Source: Clostridiaceae bacterium Marseille-Q4149
GTDB lineage: Bacteria; Bacillota; Clostridia; Oscillospirales; Oscillospiraceae
Assembly: GCA_018228685.1 (NCBI GenBank)
Contig: CP073691.1
Span: 682,001 to 746,000 of the forward strand
Length of the DNA: 64,000 nt
Direction of reading: 5' to 3'
The notes under the pieces were generated by a model. That model made no database searches and was not told the DNA's origin. It was given only the letters and a program-made list of their open reading frames with translations. Shown piece by piece: positions 26,140 through 34,516 of this stretch. Made by a program: the position numbers and the translations under genes. Each line of letters starts with the position of its first letter. Position 1 is the first letter of the stretch.

Positions 26140-27132
26140 ATGAAACGATATCGCGTGCAGGCCCTGTGCCTGCTGCTGGCGGCGGCGCTGGCCCTGACCG
26201 GGTGCGCCGCCCGCCGGGGGGAGGAGGACACCGGCAAATTGCAGGTGGTGTGCACCCTGTTTCCCTATTACGACTTCGTCCGGGCCATCGGCGGCGACCG
26301 GGTGGAGCCATACCTGCTGGTAACGGCGGGCCGTGAGGCCCACAGCTTTGAGCCCACGCCCCTGGACGTGATCCGCATTTCCCAGGCGGACGTGTTCATC
26401 TGCAACGGCGGCGAAAGCGAGACCTGGGTGGACGACATCCTGGACGCCGCCGGGGAGAGCATCGGCTCCGTGGTGCACATGATGGACCACGCCCACGTCC
26501 TGGGGGAGGAGTTCTCCGAGGGCATGCAGGGCGGTCACGATCACGACGAACACGCCCATGACGAGCATGACGGCCACGACCACGACGGCCATGAGGAGGA
26601 GATTGAGTACGACGAGCACATCTGGACCTCCCCCCGCATCGCCATGGACCTGTGCCGGGTCATCGCCGACACCCTGGCCCAGGCGGACCCCGCCCACGCC
26701 CAGGAGTATCAGGACCGGCTCGCGGCCTATCTCCGGGAGCTGACGGACCTGGACCGGGCCTTCCGGGACACGGTGGAGGCCGGGCAGCGGCATCTGCTGG
26801 TGTTCGGCGACCGGTTCCCGCTGCTGTATTTCTGCCGGGAGTACGGCCTGGACTACCGGGCGGCCTTCCACGGCTGCTCCGGGGACACGGAGCCGTCCCT
26901 GGCTACGCTGAAATACCTCATCGACAAGGTGCGGGCAGAGAACATCCCGGTGGTGTACACCATCGAGCTCAGCAGCCAAAAGGTGGCCAACGCCATTGCC
27001 GAGACCACCGGGGCCCGGGTGCTGACCTTTCACTCCTGCCAGACCCTGACCCGGCAGGAGTTCGACGGGGGCGAGACGTATCTGTCCCTGATGTGGAAAA
27101 ATGTGGACGTACTGAAGGAGGGGTTGGCATGA
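26140..27132 (+). CDS. znuA: Zinc ABC transporter substrate-binding lipoprotein
   Basis: The 330-residue protein has a signal peptide and lipobox LTGC (Cys22). It is a cluster A-I metal-binding protein with ligand histidines in EAHSFEPTP (H68) and DEHIW (H160). A His/Asp-rich loop between them (133-151) is characteristic of zinc-specific ZnuA. The gene overlaps znuC by ATGA. Confidence 0.92.
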   Translation: MKRYRVQALCLLLAAALALTGCAARRGEEDTGKLQVVCTLFPYYDFVRAIGGDRVEPYLLVTAGREAHSFEPTPLDVIRISQADVFICNGGESETWVDDILDAAGESIGSVVHMMDHAHVLGEEFSEGMQGGHDHDEHAHDEHDGHDHDGHEEEIEYDEHIWTSPRIAMDLCRVIADTLAQADPAHAQEYQDRLAAYLRELTDLDRAFRDTVEAGQRHLLVFGDRFPLLYFCREYGLDYRAAFHGCSGDTEPSLATLKYLIDKVRAENIPVVYTIELSSQKVANAIAETTGARVLTFHSCQTLTRQEFDGGETYLSLMWKNVDVLKEGLA

Positions 27133-27845
27133 GCGAACAGAAGGTGCTCATAGACTGCCGTGACGCGGCCCTGGGCTACGAGGGCCGCCCCATCTGGGAG
27201 CATCTGACCTTTCAGGTGCGCCGGGGGGATTATCTGTGCATCGTGGGGGACAACGGCTCCGGCAAGTCCACCCTGCTCAAGAGCATGCTGGGCCTGCTGC
27301 GGCCCCTGTCCGGGGAGATCCGCCTGGACGAAAGCCTCCGCCGGGGGGCCATCGGCTATCTGCCCCAGCAGACCCGGGCACAGAAGGACTTTCCCGCCAC
27401 CGTCAGCGAGGTGGTGCTGTCCGGCTTTCTCAGCGCCCGGGGGTGGAAATTCTTCTATACCCCGGCCCAGAAGTCTCAGGCCCTGCAGCACATGGGCAAG
27501 CTGGGCATTCTGGAGCTGAAGGACAAGTGCTATCGGGAGCTGTCCGGCGGCCAGCAGCAGCGGGTGCTGCTGGCCCGGGCCCTGTGCGCGGCAGGGGACC
27601 TGCTGGTGCTGGACGAACCGGTGACGGGCCTGGACCCCGCCGCCGCCGACGACCTGTACCGCACCCTGCGCTATCTCAACCGCACCGAGGGCATGGCCGT
27701 GGTGATGGTGACCCACGACATCCGCAGCGCCCTGCGGGACGCCGCCGCCATCCTCCACGCCGGGCGGGACCAGTGGTTCCTGGGCACTCCCGGGGAGTAT
27801 CTGGCCTCCCCCTACGGAAAACGCTTCGGAGGTGACCTGTCATGA
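27129..27845 (+). CDS. znuC: Zinc ABC transporter ATP-binding protein
   Basis: The 238-residue ATPase has Walker A GDNGSGKST, a Q-loop in YLPQQ, the signature LSGGQQQR, Walker B LLVLDEP and the H-loop VTHD. It powers import by the ZnuB permease. ATGA overlaps at both ends show tight coupling in znuACB. Confidence 0.93.
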   Translation: MSEQKVLIDCRDAALGYEGRPIWEHLTFQVRRGDYLCIVGDNGSGKSTLLKSMLGLLRPLSGEIRLDESLRRGAIGYLPQQTRAQKDFPATVSEVVLSGFLSARGWKFFYTPAQKSQALQHMGKLGILELKDKCYRELSGGQQQRVLLARALCAAGDLLVLDEPVTGLDPAAADDLYRTLRYLNRTEGMAVVMVTHDIRSALRDAAAILHAGRDQWFLGTPGEYLASPYGKRFGGDLS

Positions 27846-28648
27846 GCCTGCTGCTGGAAATGTTTACCTATCCCTTCATCGTCCGTGCCTTCGTGGTGGG
27901 CATCCTGGTGTCCCTGTGCGCGGCGCTGCTGGGGGTGCCGCTGGTGCTCAAGCGGTATTCCATGATCGGCGACGGATTGAGCCATGTGTCCTTCGGAGCG
28001 CTGTCCATTGCCGTGGCCTGCGGATGGGCTCCGCTGCCGGTGTCCATCCCGGTGGTGATCCTGGCGGCTCTGGGCCTGCTGCGGCTGACGGAGCGAAGCC
28101 GCATGGGGGCCGATGCCGCCATTGCGGTGGTGTCCGCCTCGTCCCTGGCCGCAGGCGTCATCGTCACCAGTCTCACCACCGGCATGACCACGGACGTGGA
28201 CAGCTATATGTTCGGCTCCATCCTGGCCATGGACCGGGCGGACGTGGCCCTCAGCGCCGGGCTGTCGGCGGCGGTACTGCTGCTGTTCGTGCTGTTTTAC
28301 CACAAGCTGTTTGCCATCACCTTTGACGAGAGCTTTTCCCGGGCCACCGGCGTCCGGGTGGGGCTGTACAACACGTTCCTCTCCGTGCTGACGGCCCTGA
28401 CCATTGTGCTGGGTATGCGGATGATGGGCGCCATGCTCATCTCCAGCCTGGTGATCTTCCCGGCTCTTTCCGCCATGCGGGTGAGAAAGAGCTTTCGGGG
28501 TGTGGTGATCCTGGCGGGCATTCTGGCGGTGGCCTGCTTCTGCCTGGGGCTTACGGCGTCGTACCTGCTGAGCACCCCCGTAGGGGCCACCGTGGTCATC
28601 GCCGACCTGCTGGCATTTCTGATCTGCTGCGTCATCGGGAAAAAATAA
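27842..28648 (+). CDS. znuB: Zinc ABC transporter permease
   Basis: The 268-residue ABC-3 family permease has about eight hydrophobic helices and the conserved GDGLSHVSFGALS segment. It forms the membrane channel with ZnuC. It is the last gene of the operon. Its original terminator appears to have been split by the island that starts just downstream. Confidence 0.92.
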   Translation: MSLLLEMFTYPFIVRAFVVGILVSLCAALLGVPLVLKRYSMIGDGLSHVSFGALSIAVACGWAPLPVSIPVVILAALGLLRLTERSRMGADAAIAVVSASSLAAGVIVTSLTTGMTTDVDSYMFGSILAMDRADVALSAGLSAAVLLLFVLFYHKLFAITFDESFSRATGVRVGLYNTFLSVLTALTIVLGMRMMGAMLISSLVIFPALSAMRVRKSFRGVVILAGILAVACFCLGLTASYLLSTPVGATVVIADLLAFLICCVIGKK

Positions 28649-28662
28649 AAAACAACATCCGG
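28647..28662 (+). terminator. Left arm of split znuB/MATE bidirectional terminator
   Basis: AAAAAACAACATCCGG begins as the znuB gene ends. Its exact reverse complement lies at 48514-48529, directly after the MATE gene stop. Together they would form a 10-bp GC-containing stem with A/T tails, the normal form of a terminator shared by convergent genes. Confidence 0.65.
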
Positions 28663-28678
28663 ACCCTCGCATGGGTGC

Positions 28679-28693
28679 TCATAAGACAGTAAT
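28679..28693 (+). repeat. Left end repeat of the island
   Basis: TCATAAGACAGTAAT matches the reverse complement of 48483-48497 (TCATAAGAAAGTAAT) in 14 of 15 positions. This fits the inverted arms of a serine-recombinase attP split by integration. Confidence 0.5.
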
Positions 28694-28739
28694 TCTAAAA
28701 ATTACGATTATGGCATCTGTCAGGCGGGATTGGCAACGG

Positions 28740-28786
28740 AATAACGGGTATCTGGTGAAATCCGGATACCCGTTATTTTTTTGCCG
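28740..28786 (+). terminator. Terminator at the left end of the island
   Basis: ATAACGGGTATC (28741-28752) pairs with GATACCCGTTAT and is followed by TTTTTTT. It would shield the island from znu transcription. Confidence 0.8.
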
Positions 28787-28906
28787 TCACGAAAAGCAAT
28801 GGATTTATTCACAGCTTTCAGGTATAATTGCCTTAAATCAATCCTATCCCATTCATTCCGAGATTTTTTCAAAAAAATCTCAAAAAAGTTTGAAGGTATT
28901 GGAACA

Positions 28907-28946
28907 ATTCAGCCCTTCTCGTGCCATATATAGTAGAGGGCTGAAT
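28907..28946 (+). promoter_or_regulatory. Leader hairpin before the sigma-like gene
   Basis: ATTCAGCCCT (28907-28916) pairs perfectly with AGGGCTGAAT (28937-28946) around an AT-rich loop, 25 nt before the start codon. The rest of 28649-28971 holds another AT-rich hairpin (28860-28881) and no gene. Confidence 0.45.
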
Positions 28947-28971
28947 ACAGAAGCGATTGGAGGTGACGCTG

Positions 28972-29904
28972 ATGGACAAGCAGACAGGCCCGAAAGGTTT
29001 TCTTGTGGTGCTGCCCGGTGAGATCATCGAGATACCGCAGGACAGCGACAAATCATGGCTGACGCTGTTTTACAGCTTGCCGCGAGAGCTTGCGGAGAAG
29101 TGGAATCCAGCCTATGAACTGCCCCGCTGTCCGTATGAGGTTTTGTGGACGGACAAATATGACCACATCGTATGTGACGATATGTTCAAGCTGCTTGTGT
29201 GGGACTGCTACGCATGGTGCGCATGGCAGTTCTTTCAAGTCAAAGACCGCAAAGGCAACTACCGCGACATTCCCGGCAACTGGAATCAGTACGCAGGATA
29301 CTTCCCCCTGTGGCGGCTATCGTACAGTATCATCCCCTACATCCGCATGAAATTTGAGCAGAACGGACTGGGCTTTCAAAACCTATATAACATCCCGCAG
29401 GGCGTGGAAGTGCCGTGGCTGACCTATCAGCAGTTCAGCAATCTGGTCGGTAATGTCACCGACATGGTGATTGCAGAACAGAACTGGCAGCTGATGATCG
29501 ACGCGATCTGGGAAAACCGCACCATGGAGGACTATGAAACCACCAGCAGCACCGTCAAGACGGATTTCATGCGGAAGTGGAATCACAACCGCTCCGGCAA
29601 GCCGATTTCTCTGGATGAAATGATGGAGAATGAGGACGGCGATATTTTCGAGGTCGCTGACCCTCGCGGCGAGTTTGAACAGAATGTTATCTCCGAAATG
29701 CAGATCACCGCCTTTGCCGAGCGGAGCATCAGCGAGAAAGACCGGGAAATATTGAAGCTGCGCATGGACGGCTTGACCGAACAGGAGATTGCAGACAAGG
29801 TTGGCTACAAGACCGCCAGCGCAGTCCATAAGCGGATCGCCAAAATCGCCGGAGCTTATGAGGACTATGTGACAGCGGAGTATCAGAAGTATTTGGACAA
29901 GTAA
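28972..29904 (+). CDS. Sigma-70 region-4-like protein of an integrative element
   Basis: The 310-residue protein has an unassigned N-terminal part rich in Trp/Tyr and a C-terminal sigma region-4-type helix-turn-helix (SEKDREILKLRMDGL, EQEIADKVGYKTASAV). Such proteins are common next to excisionase-like genes in Firmicutes integrative elements, where they probably regulate transfer or excision genes. Start ATG 28972 is set by GGAGG (28959-28963); a TTG at 28957 overlaps that RBS. Codon use is less GC-rich than in the flanking chromosome. Confidence 0.7.
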   Translation: MDKQTGPKGFLVVLPGEIIEIPQDSDKSWLTLFYSLPRELAEKWNPAYELPRCPYEVLWTDKYDHIVCDDMFKLLVWDCYAWCAWQFFQVKDRKGNYRDIPGNWNQYAGYFPLWRLSYSIIPYIRMKFEQNGLGFQNLYNIPQGVEVPWLTYQQFSNLVGNVTDMVIAEQNWQLMIDAIWENRTMEDYETTSSTVKTDFMRKWNHNRSGKPISLDEMMENEDGDIFEVADPRGEFEQNVISEMQITAFAERSISEKDREILKLRMDGLTEQEIADKVGYKTASAVHKRIAKIAGAYEDYVTAEYQKYLDK

Positions 29905-29918
29905 ACAGACGCAGAAGC

Positions 29919-29953
29919 GGCAGCAGTTACCGAAATGGTAGCTGCTGCCTTTT
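29919..29953 (+). terminator. Terminator after the sigma-like gene
   Basis: GGCAGCAGTTACC pairs with GGTAGCTGCTGCC around GAAAT, followed by TTTT. Confidence 0.8.
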
Positions 29954-29973
29954 CATGCAGGAAAGGAGAGTTT

Positions 29974-30174
29974 ATGAGCAGAGAACCGTTTGAAGCCATG
30001 CCCGATGTGATGGACGCAAAGCAGCTTGCCGAAGCGTTGCAGATTTCCAAAGCGGGGGCATACAACCTTTTGAGCAGCCCGGACTTCCCGACCTTGCGGA
30101 TCGGAGGGCGCAAATTGGTGATGAAAAATGAGCTGATGGAGTGGCTGAAAAGCCGCACAAACAAAACATCGTGA
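29974..30174 (+). CDS. Excisionase-like helix-turn-helix protein
   Basis: The 66-residue protein has the winged HTH of the excisionase (Xis)/MerR-like family: MDAKQLAEALQISKAGAYNLL, then FPTLRIGGRKLVMKNELMEWL. In integrative elements such proteins direct the recombinase toward excision. ATG 29974 follows AAAGGAG. Its partner recombinase on this island is broken. Confidence 0.75.
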   Translation: MSREPFEAMPDVMDAKQLAEALQISKAGAYNLLSSPDFPTLRIGGRKLVMKNELMEWLKSRTNKTS

Positions 30175-30322
30175 AAATGCAGTCAAGAGCTGGAAAAGTG
30201 GCAAATCAGCCGATAGGACAATGCGAAACGTACTGCGCATCGTTTGGGGTGCTTCCATCGAAAAATCGCAGCACTTTGCCAATTCAAGAGCTGAGAAAAA
30301 ATCGTGAAAATCAGGAGGTTTT

Positions 30323-30625
30323 ATGAGAACAGGGCTTACCAAGAAGCAAAAGACAACGGTGATCTATTTTGACGAGCATAGCCGCATCATTGAGGTGCAA
30401 ACTCACAATACCGATCTCAAAAAGCGGCTGACAGCATTTGCGGCAAAGTACCCGCAATGCTGCCGCCAGACCGACGATGACGAGCAAGGCGGGCTGACCT
30501 TTGAGATTGAGAAAGGGCGGCTGAGTTTTCGACTGACTGCGCCGTATAGTGAGGAACGGCGGAAGGCGGCAAGTAAACAGGCAAAGCAAAACGGCGTTCA
30601 TAAAAAGGTCGCTGATTTACCATAA
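30323..30625 (+). CDS. Conserved hypothetical protein of integrative elements
   Basis: The 100-residue soluble protein starts MRTGLTKKQKTTVIYFDE and ends in a basic segment with FRLTAPYSEERRKAASKQAK. I recall similar proteins in Firmicutes integrative elements, without a known function. The start follows AGGAGG. A degenerate copy of its C-terminal part lies at about 32650-32724. Confidence 0.6.
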   Translation: MRTGLTKKQKTTVIYFDEHSRIIEVQTHNTDLKKRLTAFAAKYPQCCRQTDDDEQGGLTFEIEKGRLSFRLTAPYSEERRKAASKQAKQNGVHKKVADLP

Positions 30626-30711
30626 AGAAGGCGTTGATGTAAGTCGCTTTATATGCTATGCTTATCAGTGAGAAGTCGTTGGCAAACCGTGAGTTGTGGA
30701 GGTGAAAACAA

Positions 30712-31299
30712 ATGAAGTATTTAGTTCTATTAGCAGGCTGTGGCCTCGGTGATGGTTCATGTATAGAAGAAGTAATTCTGACGTATGTAGCGCTTGATAA
30801 ATATGGGTGTGATTACACTCCTGTCGCAGAAGATGTTTCCATTCAGCCTGTTAACCACTTGACAGAAGAGATGGCAGAAAAGCGGAATATCCTTATAGAA
30901 GCAGCCCGCATCGGTAGGGGACGCATTAAAGATATTCGTGAGGTTGATTTTGCAGAATACGATGCATTGATCATACCCGGTGGAATCGGTTTATTGAACA
31001 ATTATAGAGATTCCAATGTGATAAAAACGTGCGTCACACATTTTATTAGCGAAAAGAAACCTGTCGCTGCCATGTGTGCGGGAATCGACTTTCTCCGCCG
31101 CTTCTATGGAAGTAATCTATTGGCACGTGAGATGGAAGAACTAACTGCTGAAAAATTCTGCTTTGATGCTGAAAATAATGTTTATTACACGCCTGCTTTC
31201 AGAAAAACCAACAATAGCTATACGGCGCTATTGGGCGTCGATTCTATGATTTGTGCGTTGAAACAGGGTAATTCAACCCCACCGCAAAGCGGGCATTGA
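30712..31299 (+). CDS. DJ-1/PfpI-superfamily protein, ElbB-like
   Basis: The 195-residue protein resembles ElbB, a glyoxalase-III-type member of the DJ-1 superfamily. It shows LLAGCGLGDGSCIEEVILT, NHLTEEMAEKRNILIEAARI, LIIPGGIGLLNNY, and the nucleophile-elbow region VAAMCAGIDFL with a cysteine. The C-terminus (KQGNSTPPQSGH) seems shorter than usual for ElbB. The AT-rich codon use marks it as cargo. A role in carbonyl detoxification is an inference. Confidence 0.65.
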   Translation: MKYLVLLAGCGLGDGSCIEEVILTYVALDKYGCDYTPVAEDVSIQPVNHLTEEMAEKRNILIEAARIGRGRIKDIREVDFAEYDALIIPGGIGLLNNYRDSNVIKTCVTHFISEKKPVAAMCAGIDFLRRFYGSNLLAREMEELTAEKFCFDAENNVYYTPAFRKTNNSYTALLGVDSMICALKQGNSTPPQSGH

Positions 31300-31360
31300 T
31301 CCTCTGCATTGCGCTGGACAAGTAATTTGAAGAACTGTTTTATTTCTAAGGAGGAAGCGA

Positions 31361-31663
31361 ATGGATCATATCGCTCTTTTGATTTTAGGCATATTCATCG
31401 CCATCATTGGAATCGTGAACATAATGGGGAATATCAGCACAATACATTCCTACAACCGAAGAAAGGTCAGGGAAGAGGATGTACCGAAGTATGGGAGAGC
31501 CGTCGGCACAGGTACACTGATCATCGGTGTATCTTTGATAGCGGCATTTGTCACAACTTTCTGGGGTGAAACGGCAATGTCTTTCATTGTTATTCCGGCG
31601 CTCGTCATCGGCTTGGGCTTTATCTTGTATGCACAGTTCAAGTACAATAAGGGAATCTTCTAA
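31361..31663 (+). CDS. Small membrane protein
   Basis: The 100-residue protein has three predicted hydrophobic helices (about 5-25, 50-70 and 72-92) and a basic cytoplasmic loop with SYNRRKVREEDVPKYGRAVG. I do not recognise a characterised family. It begins behind AAGGAGG and sits between the ElbB-like gene and merR. Confidence 0.6.
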   Translation: MDHIALLILGIFIAIIGIVNIMGNISTIHSYNRRKVREEDVPKYGRAVGTGTLIIGVSLIAAFVTTFWGETAMSFIVIPALVIGLGFILYAQFKYNKGIF

Positions 31664-31683
31664 CTCATTCTTTGAAAAACCTA

Positions 31684-31714
31684 TTGACTGTCACCTTGGG
31701 GGATAGCTTATCCT
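31684..31714 (+). promoter_or_regulatory. MerR-type promoter/operator with 19-nt spacer
   Basis: TTGACT (31684-31689) and TATCCT (31709-31714) are 19 nt apart. The region holds an imperfect dyad, CTGTCACC (31688-31695) with GGGGATAG (31699-31706). Over-long spacers with a central dyad are the hallmark of promoters that MerR proteins activate by DNA distortion. It precedes the merR gene, suggesting autoregulation. Confidence 0.6.
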
Positions 31715-31733
31715 GTATGTGGAGGTGAGTACA

Positions 31734-32591
31734 ATGCTCATAAATGAAGTATGCAAAGAATGTAACCTGACCAAAAAAGCAGTTGAGTATTACGCAGAGC
31801 AGGGACTAATCCAACCAAGGATAACAGAAAACGGGTATCGGCAGTTCTCCGAGACAGATGCTTTGAAGCTCAAGCAAATTGCAGTTTTGCGCGGGCTTGG
31901 CTTTTCCGTTCCAGAGATTCGCACAATTCTTGAGAATGATAGCCGTACAGCAATTTACGATGTCCTCAACAGGAAAGAGTTTGAAATCGTCGAGCTGCAA
32001 ACAAAGCAGGCATTGATAAAACAACTTGCGGAAAGCGGCGATTGGGAGCATATTGAAGGACAAGTGGAGGCGCTTCAAAACAAGCAATCCATATTGAACC
32101 GTATCCTTGATAAGTTTCCGGGCTTCTATGGAAAATTCGTATGCTTGCACTTCGCTCCGTTTTTGAGCGAAGCAATCACAACGAATGAGCAGAGGGAAGC
32201 GTTTGAAACGATCATCCGATACTTGGACGGCATTTCAATAGCTGTTCCCAGCGATGTGCAGCAGTATCTTGATGAGATTAGAGAAAATGCTGATGCTGCT
32301 GTGACGCAAAGCGCATCTGCTGCACTTGCGGCAGCTATGGCAGACCCGGAAAAGTATATTCACGACAACAAGGAAATGCTCAAACAATATCGAACAGTTG
32401 CGGAATCAGAGGAATATAAGGCATCTCCCGCCTACCGACTGCAAGAATATCTAAAGCAATTCCAAAAGGAGAGCGGCTATAACGATGTATTCATCTCCGC
32501 AATGCAGAGGCTTAGCCCCGCTTACCGCGAGTATCACAAATCCCTGCAAGCGGCGAATGAGGTTTTCTTGCGGCATTTCCAGCAGGAGTGA
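31734..32591 (+). CDS. MerR-family transcriptional regulator
   Basis: The 285-residue protein has the N-terminal MerR winged helix (INEVCKECNLTKKAVEYYAEQG, LIQPRITENGYRQF) and a long C-terminal helical effector domain (about 110-285) without obvious metal-binding cysteines. The form is that of drug- or small-molecule-sensing members. ATG 31734 follows GGAGG. Its own promoter has the MerR-type 19-nt spacer. Confidence 0.85.
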   Translation: MLINEVCKECNLTKKAVEYYAEQGLIQPRITENGYRQFSETDALKLKQIAVLRGLGFSVPEIRTILENDSRTAIYDVLNRKEFEIVELQTKQALIKQLAESGDWEHIEGQVEALQNKQSILNRILDKFPGFYGKFVCLHFAPFLSEAITTNEQREAFETIIRYLDGISIAVPSDVQQYLDEIRENADAAVTQSASAALAAAMADPEKYIHDNKEMLKQYRTVAESEEYKASPAYRLQEYLKQFQKESGYNDVFISAMQRLSPAYREYHKSLQAANEVFLRHFQQE

Positions 32592-32643
32592 TTTTGCAAA
32601 AAAGTTCATAGAACAATTCCCACCCAGCAAAGCGCAATCGGCG

Positions 32644-32766
32644 AAAAGCGGTTGCGCTTTTTCACTGACCGCCCCATACAGCGAGAAACGCCGGAGAGCA
32701 GCCAGCGAAGCGGCGAAAGCACATACCGATAACTTGTCACGCACTATTCAAAAAGATGTGGTATAA
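32644..32766 (+). pseudogene. C-terminal fragment of a paralogue of the 30323-30625 gene
   Basis: The reading frame encodes FSLTAPYSEKRRRAASEAAK, which matches FRLTAPYSEERRKAASKQAK of the intact gene 2.3 kb upstream. Only this C-terminal part remains and no start signal is present. It flanks the ElbB/MerR cargo on the other side from the intact copy, a likely recombination scar. Confidence 0.55.
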
Positions 32767-32767
32767 T
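32762..32767 (+). promoter_or_regulatory. -10 element upstream of the ECF sigma operon
   Basis: TATAAT lies 84 nt before the ECF sigma start. A TTGTCA at 32734-32739 is too far (22-nt spacer) for a standard -35, so the promoter class is uncertain. Confidence 0.35.
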
Positions 32768-32850
32768 TTTTTTGAAAAAGTTTGAGATTTGATGTAGTAT
32801 TTGCAGCTAAAACCGTAGTATATAGGTGTAGCCGGAAAGGAGGCGATGTG

Positions 32851-33411
32851 ATGATAACAGATGAAAATATCATTGAATTGTTTTTCGCGCGTTCAGAACA
32901 AGGCATGCGGGAACTGGACATAAAATACGGAAAAGTCTTCCACAATCTTTCCTACCATATCGTAGGGAGCAGGCAAGATGCGGAAGAATGTGTAAACGAT
33001 GCCTATTTAGGCGCATGGAATGCGATTCCCCCGGCGCGCCCCAATCCACTGCTGACTTATATCTGTAAAATAGTTCGGAACATTTCATTGAAGGTTTATT
33101 ACAGAAAGGAAGCAGCAAAACGAAGCAGCCATTACACGATTGCTATGGAGGAAATCGAAGCCTGCATAGCAGCCCCTAACACAGTAGAAGCAGAGATTGA
33201 GACCAGAGAGTTAGCCCGTATCATTGAGGACTTTTTGAACACGCTGACGGTCGAAAACCGTGTTATCTTCATGCGCCGCTATTGGTTCTCTGACAGCTAC
33301 AAGGATATAGCCGAGTTTGTAGGGCTTTCAGAGAAAAATATCTCTGTCCGGCTGACCCGTATCCGAGAGAAGATGAAACAATACTTGATTGAAAGAGAGG
33401 TATTCGTATGA
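32851..33411 (+). CDS. ECF-type RNA polymerase sigma factor
   Basis: The 186-residue protein has sigma region 2 (DAEECVNDAYLGAWNAI, then LTYICKIVRNIS) and region 4 (VIFMRRYWFSDSYKDIAEF, then GLSEKNISVRLTRIREKM). It would redirect RNA polymerase to stress or cargo promoters. ATG 32851 follows AAAGGAGG. Its end overlaps the next gene by ATGA, the usual arrangement with an anti-sigma factor. Confidence 0.88.
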   Translation: MITDENIIELFFARSEQGMRELDIKYGKVFHNLSYHIVGSRQDAEECVNDAYLGAWNAIPPARPNPLLTYICKIVRNISLKVYYRKEAAKRSSHYTIAMEEIEACIAAPNTVEAEIETRELARIIEDFLNTLTVENRVIFMRRYWFSDSYKDIAEFVGLSEKNISVRLTRIREKMKQYLIEREVFV

Positions 33412-34124
33412 ACGCAAAGAAGTTTTCCGACGCTATGAGTGAACTTGATACGAAATATGTTGATGAAGCTCTTAACTACAAAAAGAAAGCAAAGAAACCC
33501 GGTTGGGTTAAGTGGGGAGCTATGGCGGCTTGCTTTGCAGTAATTGCTGTTTTAGGCGTAGGCGTATTTCAAAGCGGATTGTTCGGGAACAAAACTGACA
33601 TTGCCACTTTGGACAACGGAAATGAAATCATCTTTGTAAAATCGGAAACTGCTGGCTCAAGCATTGACATTGACGGGACTATAACAACAAGGCAACTTAC
33701 GGAAACGGAAGCTGCATCTCTTTTTCCAAACTTGACCGTTACAGCTCATGCAGTTTTTCGTGTTGATGATACTGTTTCCGACAGCAACAAAGAATTGATT
33801 GGTTTTGAGGGAAAAATCGAAAATGCCAAAGTGGTAATATCTACAACGGATATAGCACTACTTGATACGAAGATTGTAGGAAGTAAAGAAAGTAGCGAAG
33901 TAAATGGCACAAGCGTGACGGCAGGATATTTTGTAACAGACCGGAACAGCGTGGGAGAACAGAATGTAATTTACTATGCGACCTTTAAGTTGGGAGATAG
34001 CACCGTATATGTTGAAAATGCGGGTGCAAAAACTGAAAGCGAAAGTGTGAAAAACGATTTGGCTACCATTATCCAAGAACTGATAAATAATGGTGCGCTT
34101 GACCTAAGTTCTTTCAACGGATAA
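33408..34124 (+). CDS. Probable anti-sigma factor, single-pass membrane protein
   Basis: The 238-residue protein has a short cytoplasmic N-terminus (MNAKKFSDAMSELDTKYVDEAL), one TM helix (about 38-55) and a large extracytoplasmic domain. Overlap with the ECF sigma gene and this topology fit a membrane anti-sigma factor that binds the sigma factor inside and senses a signal outside. No known sensor domain is recognised. Confidence 0.7.
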   Translation: MNAKKFSDAMSELDTKYVDEALNYKKKAKKPGWVKWGAMAACFAVIAVLGVGVFQSGLFGNKTDIATLDNGNEIIFVKSETAGSSIDIDGTITTRQLTETEAASLFPNLTVTAHAVFRVDDTVSDSNKELIGFEGKIENAKVVISTTDIALLDTKIVGSKESSEVNGTSVTAGYFVTDRNSVGEQNVIYYATFKLGDSTVYVENAGAKTESESVKNDLATIIQELINNGALDLSSFNG

Positions 34125-34150
34125 CCCCATGAAAATTTAATACTACCATC

Positions 34151-34183
34151 AGGACAGCCGAGCAAATCGACTGTCCTTTTTCT
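34151..34183 (+). terminator. Terminator after the sigma/anti-sigma pair
   Basis: AGGACAG (34151-34157) pairs with CTGTCCT, followed by TTTTTCT. Confidence 0.8.
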
Positions 34184-34213
34184 ATGTCTACGGACAGAAA
34201 GGAGTGACCACCC

Positions 34214-34507
34214 ATGACGAAACCGAGAGAGAAAACCCGCGAGGAATTGCAAGCCGAGATTGAGGACGGAAAGAAGAAAATCCGGCAGTTTGAGAACCGG
34301 GAAAAAATGTTGCGTCAGAAGCTATCCAAAGAGGAACGCAGAACACGCAGCCACCGCCTTATCGTCCGGGGCGCAGTCTTTGAAAGCATTGTGCCGGAAG
34401 CAAAGAACATGACCGACGAGGAAGCCACAGCACTTCTCCGGCTTGCCTTGACGAGTGAACCAGCGCGGGAATATCTGAAAAAACGAGCCGAGGGAGCGAC
34501 AAGCTGA
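34214..34507 (+). CDS. DUF3847-family mobile-element protein
   Basis: The 97-residue highly charged protein (TREELQAEIEDGKKKIRQFE, then REKMLRQKLSKEERR) has a predicted N-terminal coiled coil and matches DUF3847 proteins. In Firmicutes integrative elements these lie directly before oriT and the mobilisation relaxase. Here oriT follows but the relaxase gene is gone. Confidence 0.75.
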   Translation: MTKPREKTREELQAEIEDGKKKIRQFENREKMLRQKLSKEERRTRSHRLIVRGAVFESIVPEAKNMTDEEATALLRLALTSEPAREYLKKRAEGATS

Positions 34508-34516
34508 AAATCCCTT

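Noticed and set aside
30168..30320. Direct repeats ATCGTGAAAAT and TCAAGAGCTG around a gene-free stretch
   Set aside because: They are short, imperfectly ordered and without flanking element signatures; they could be chance or leftover duplication.
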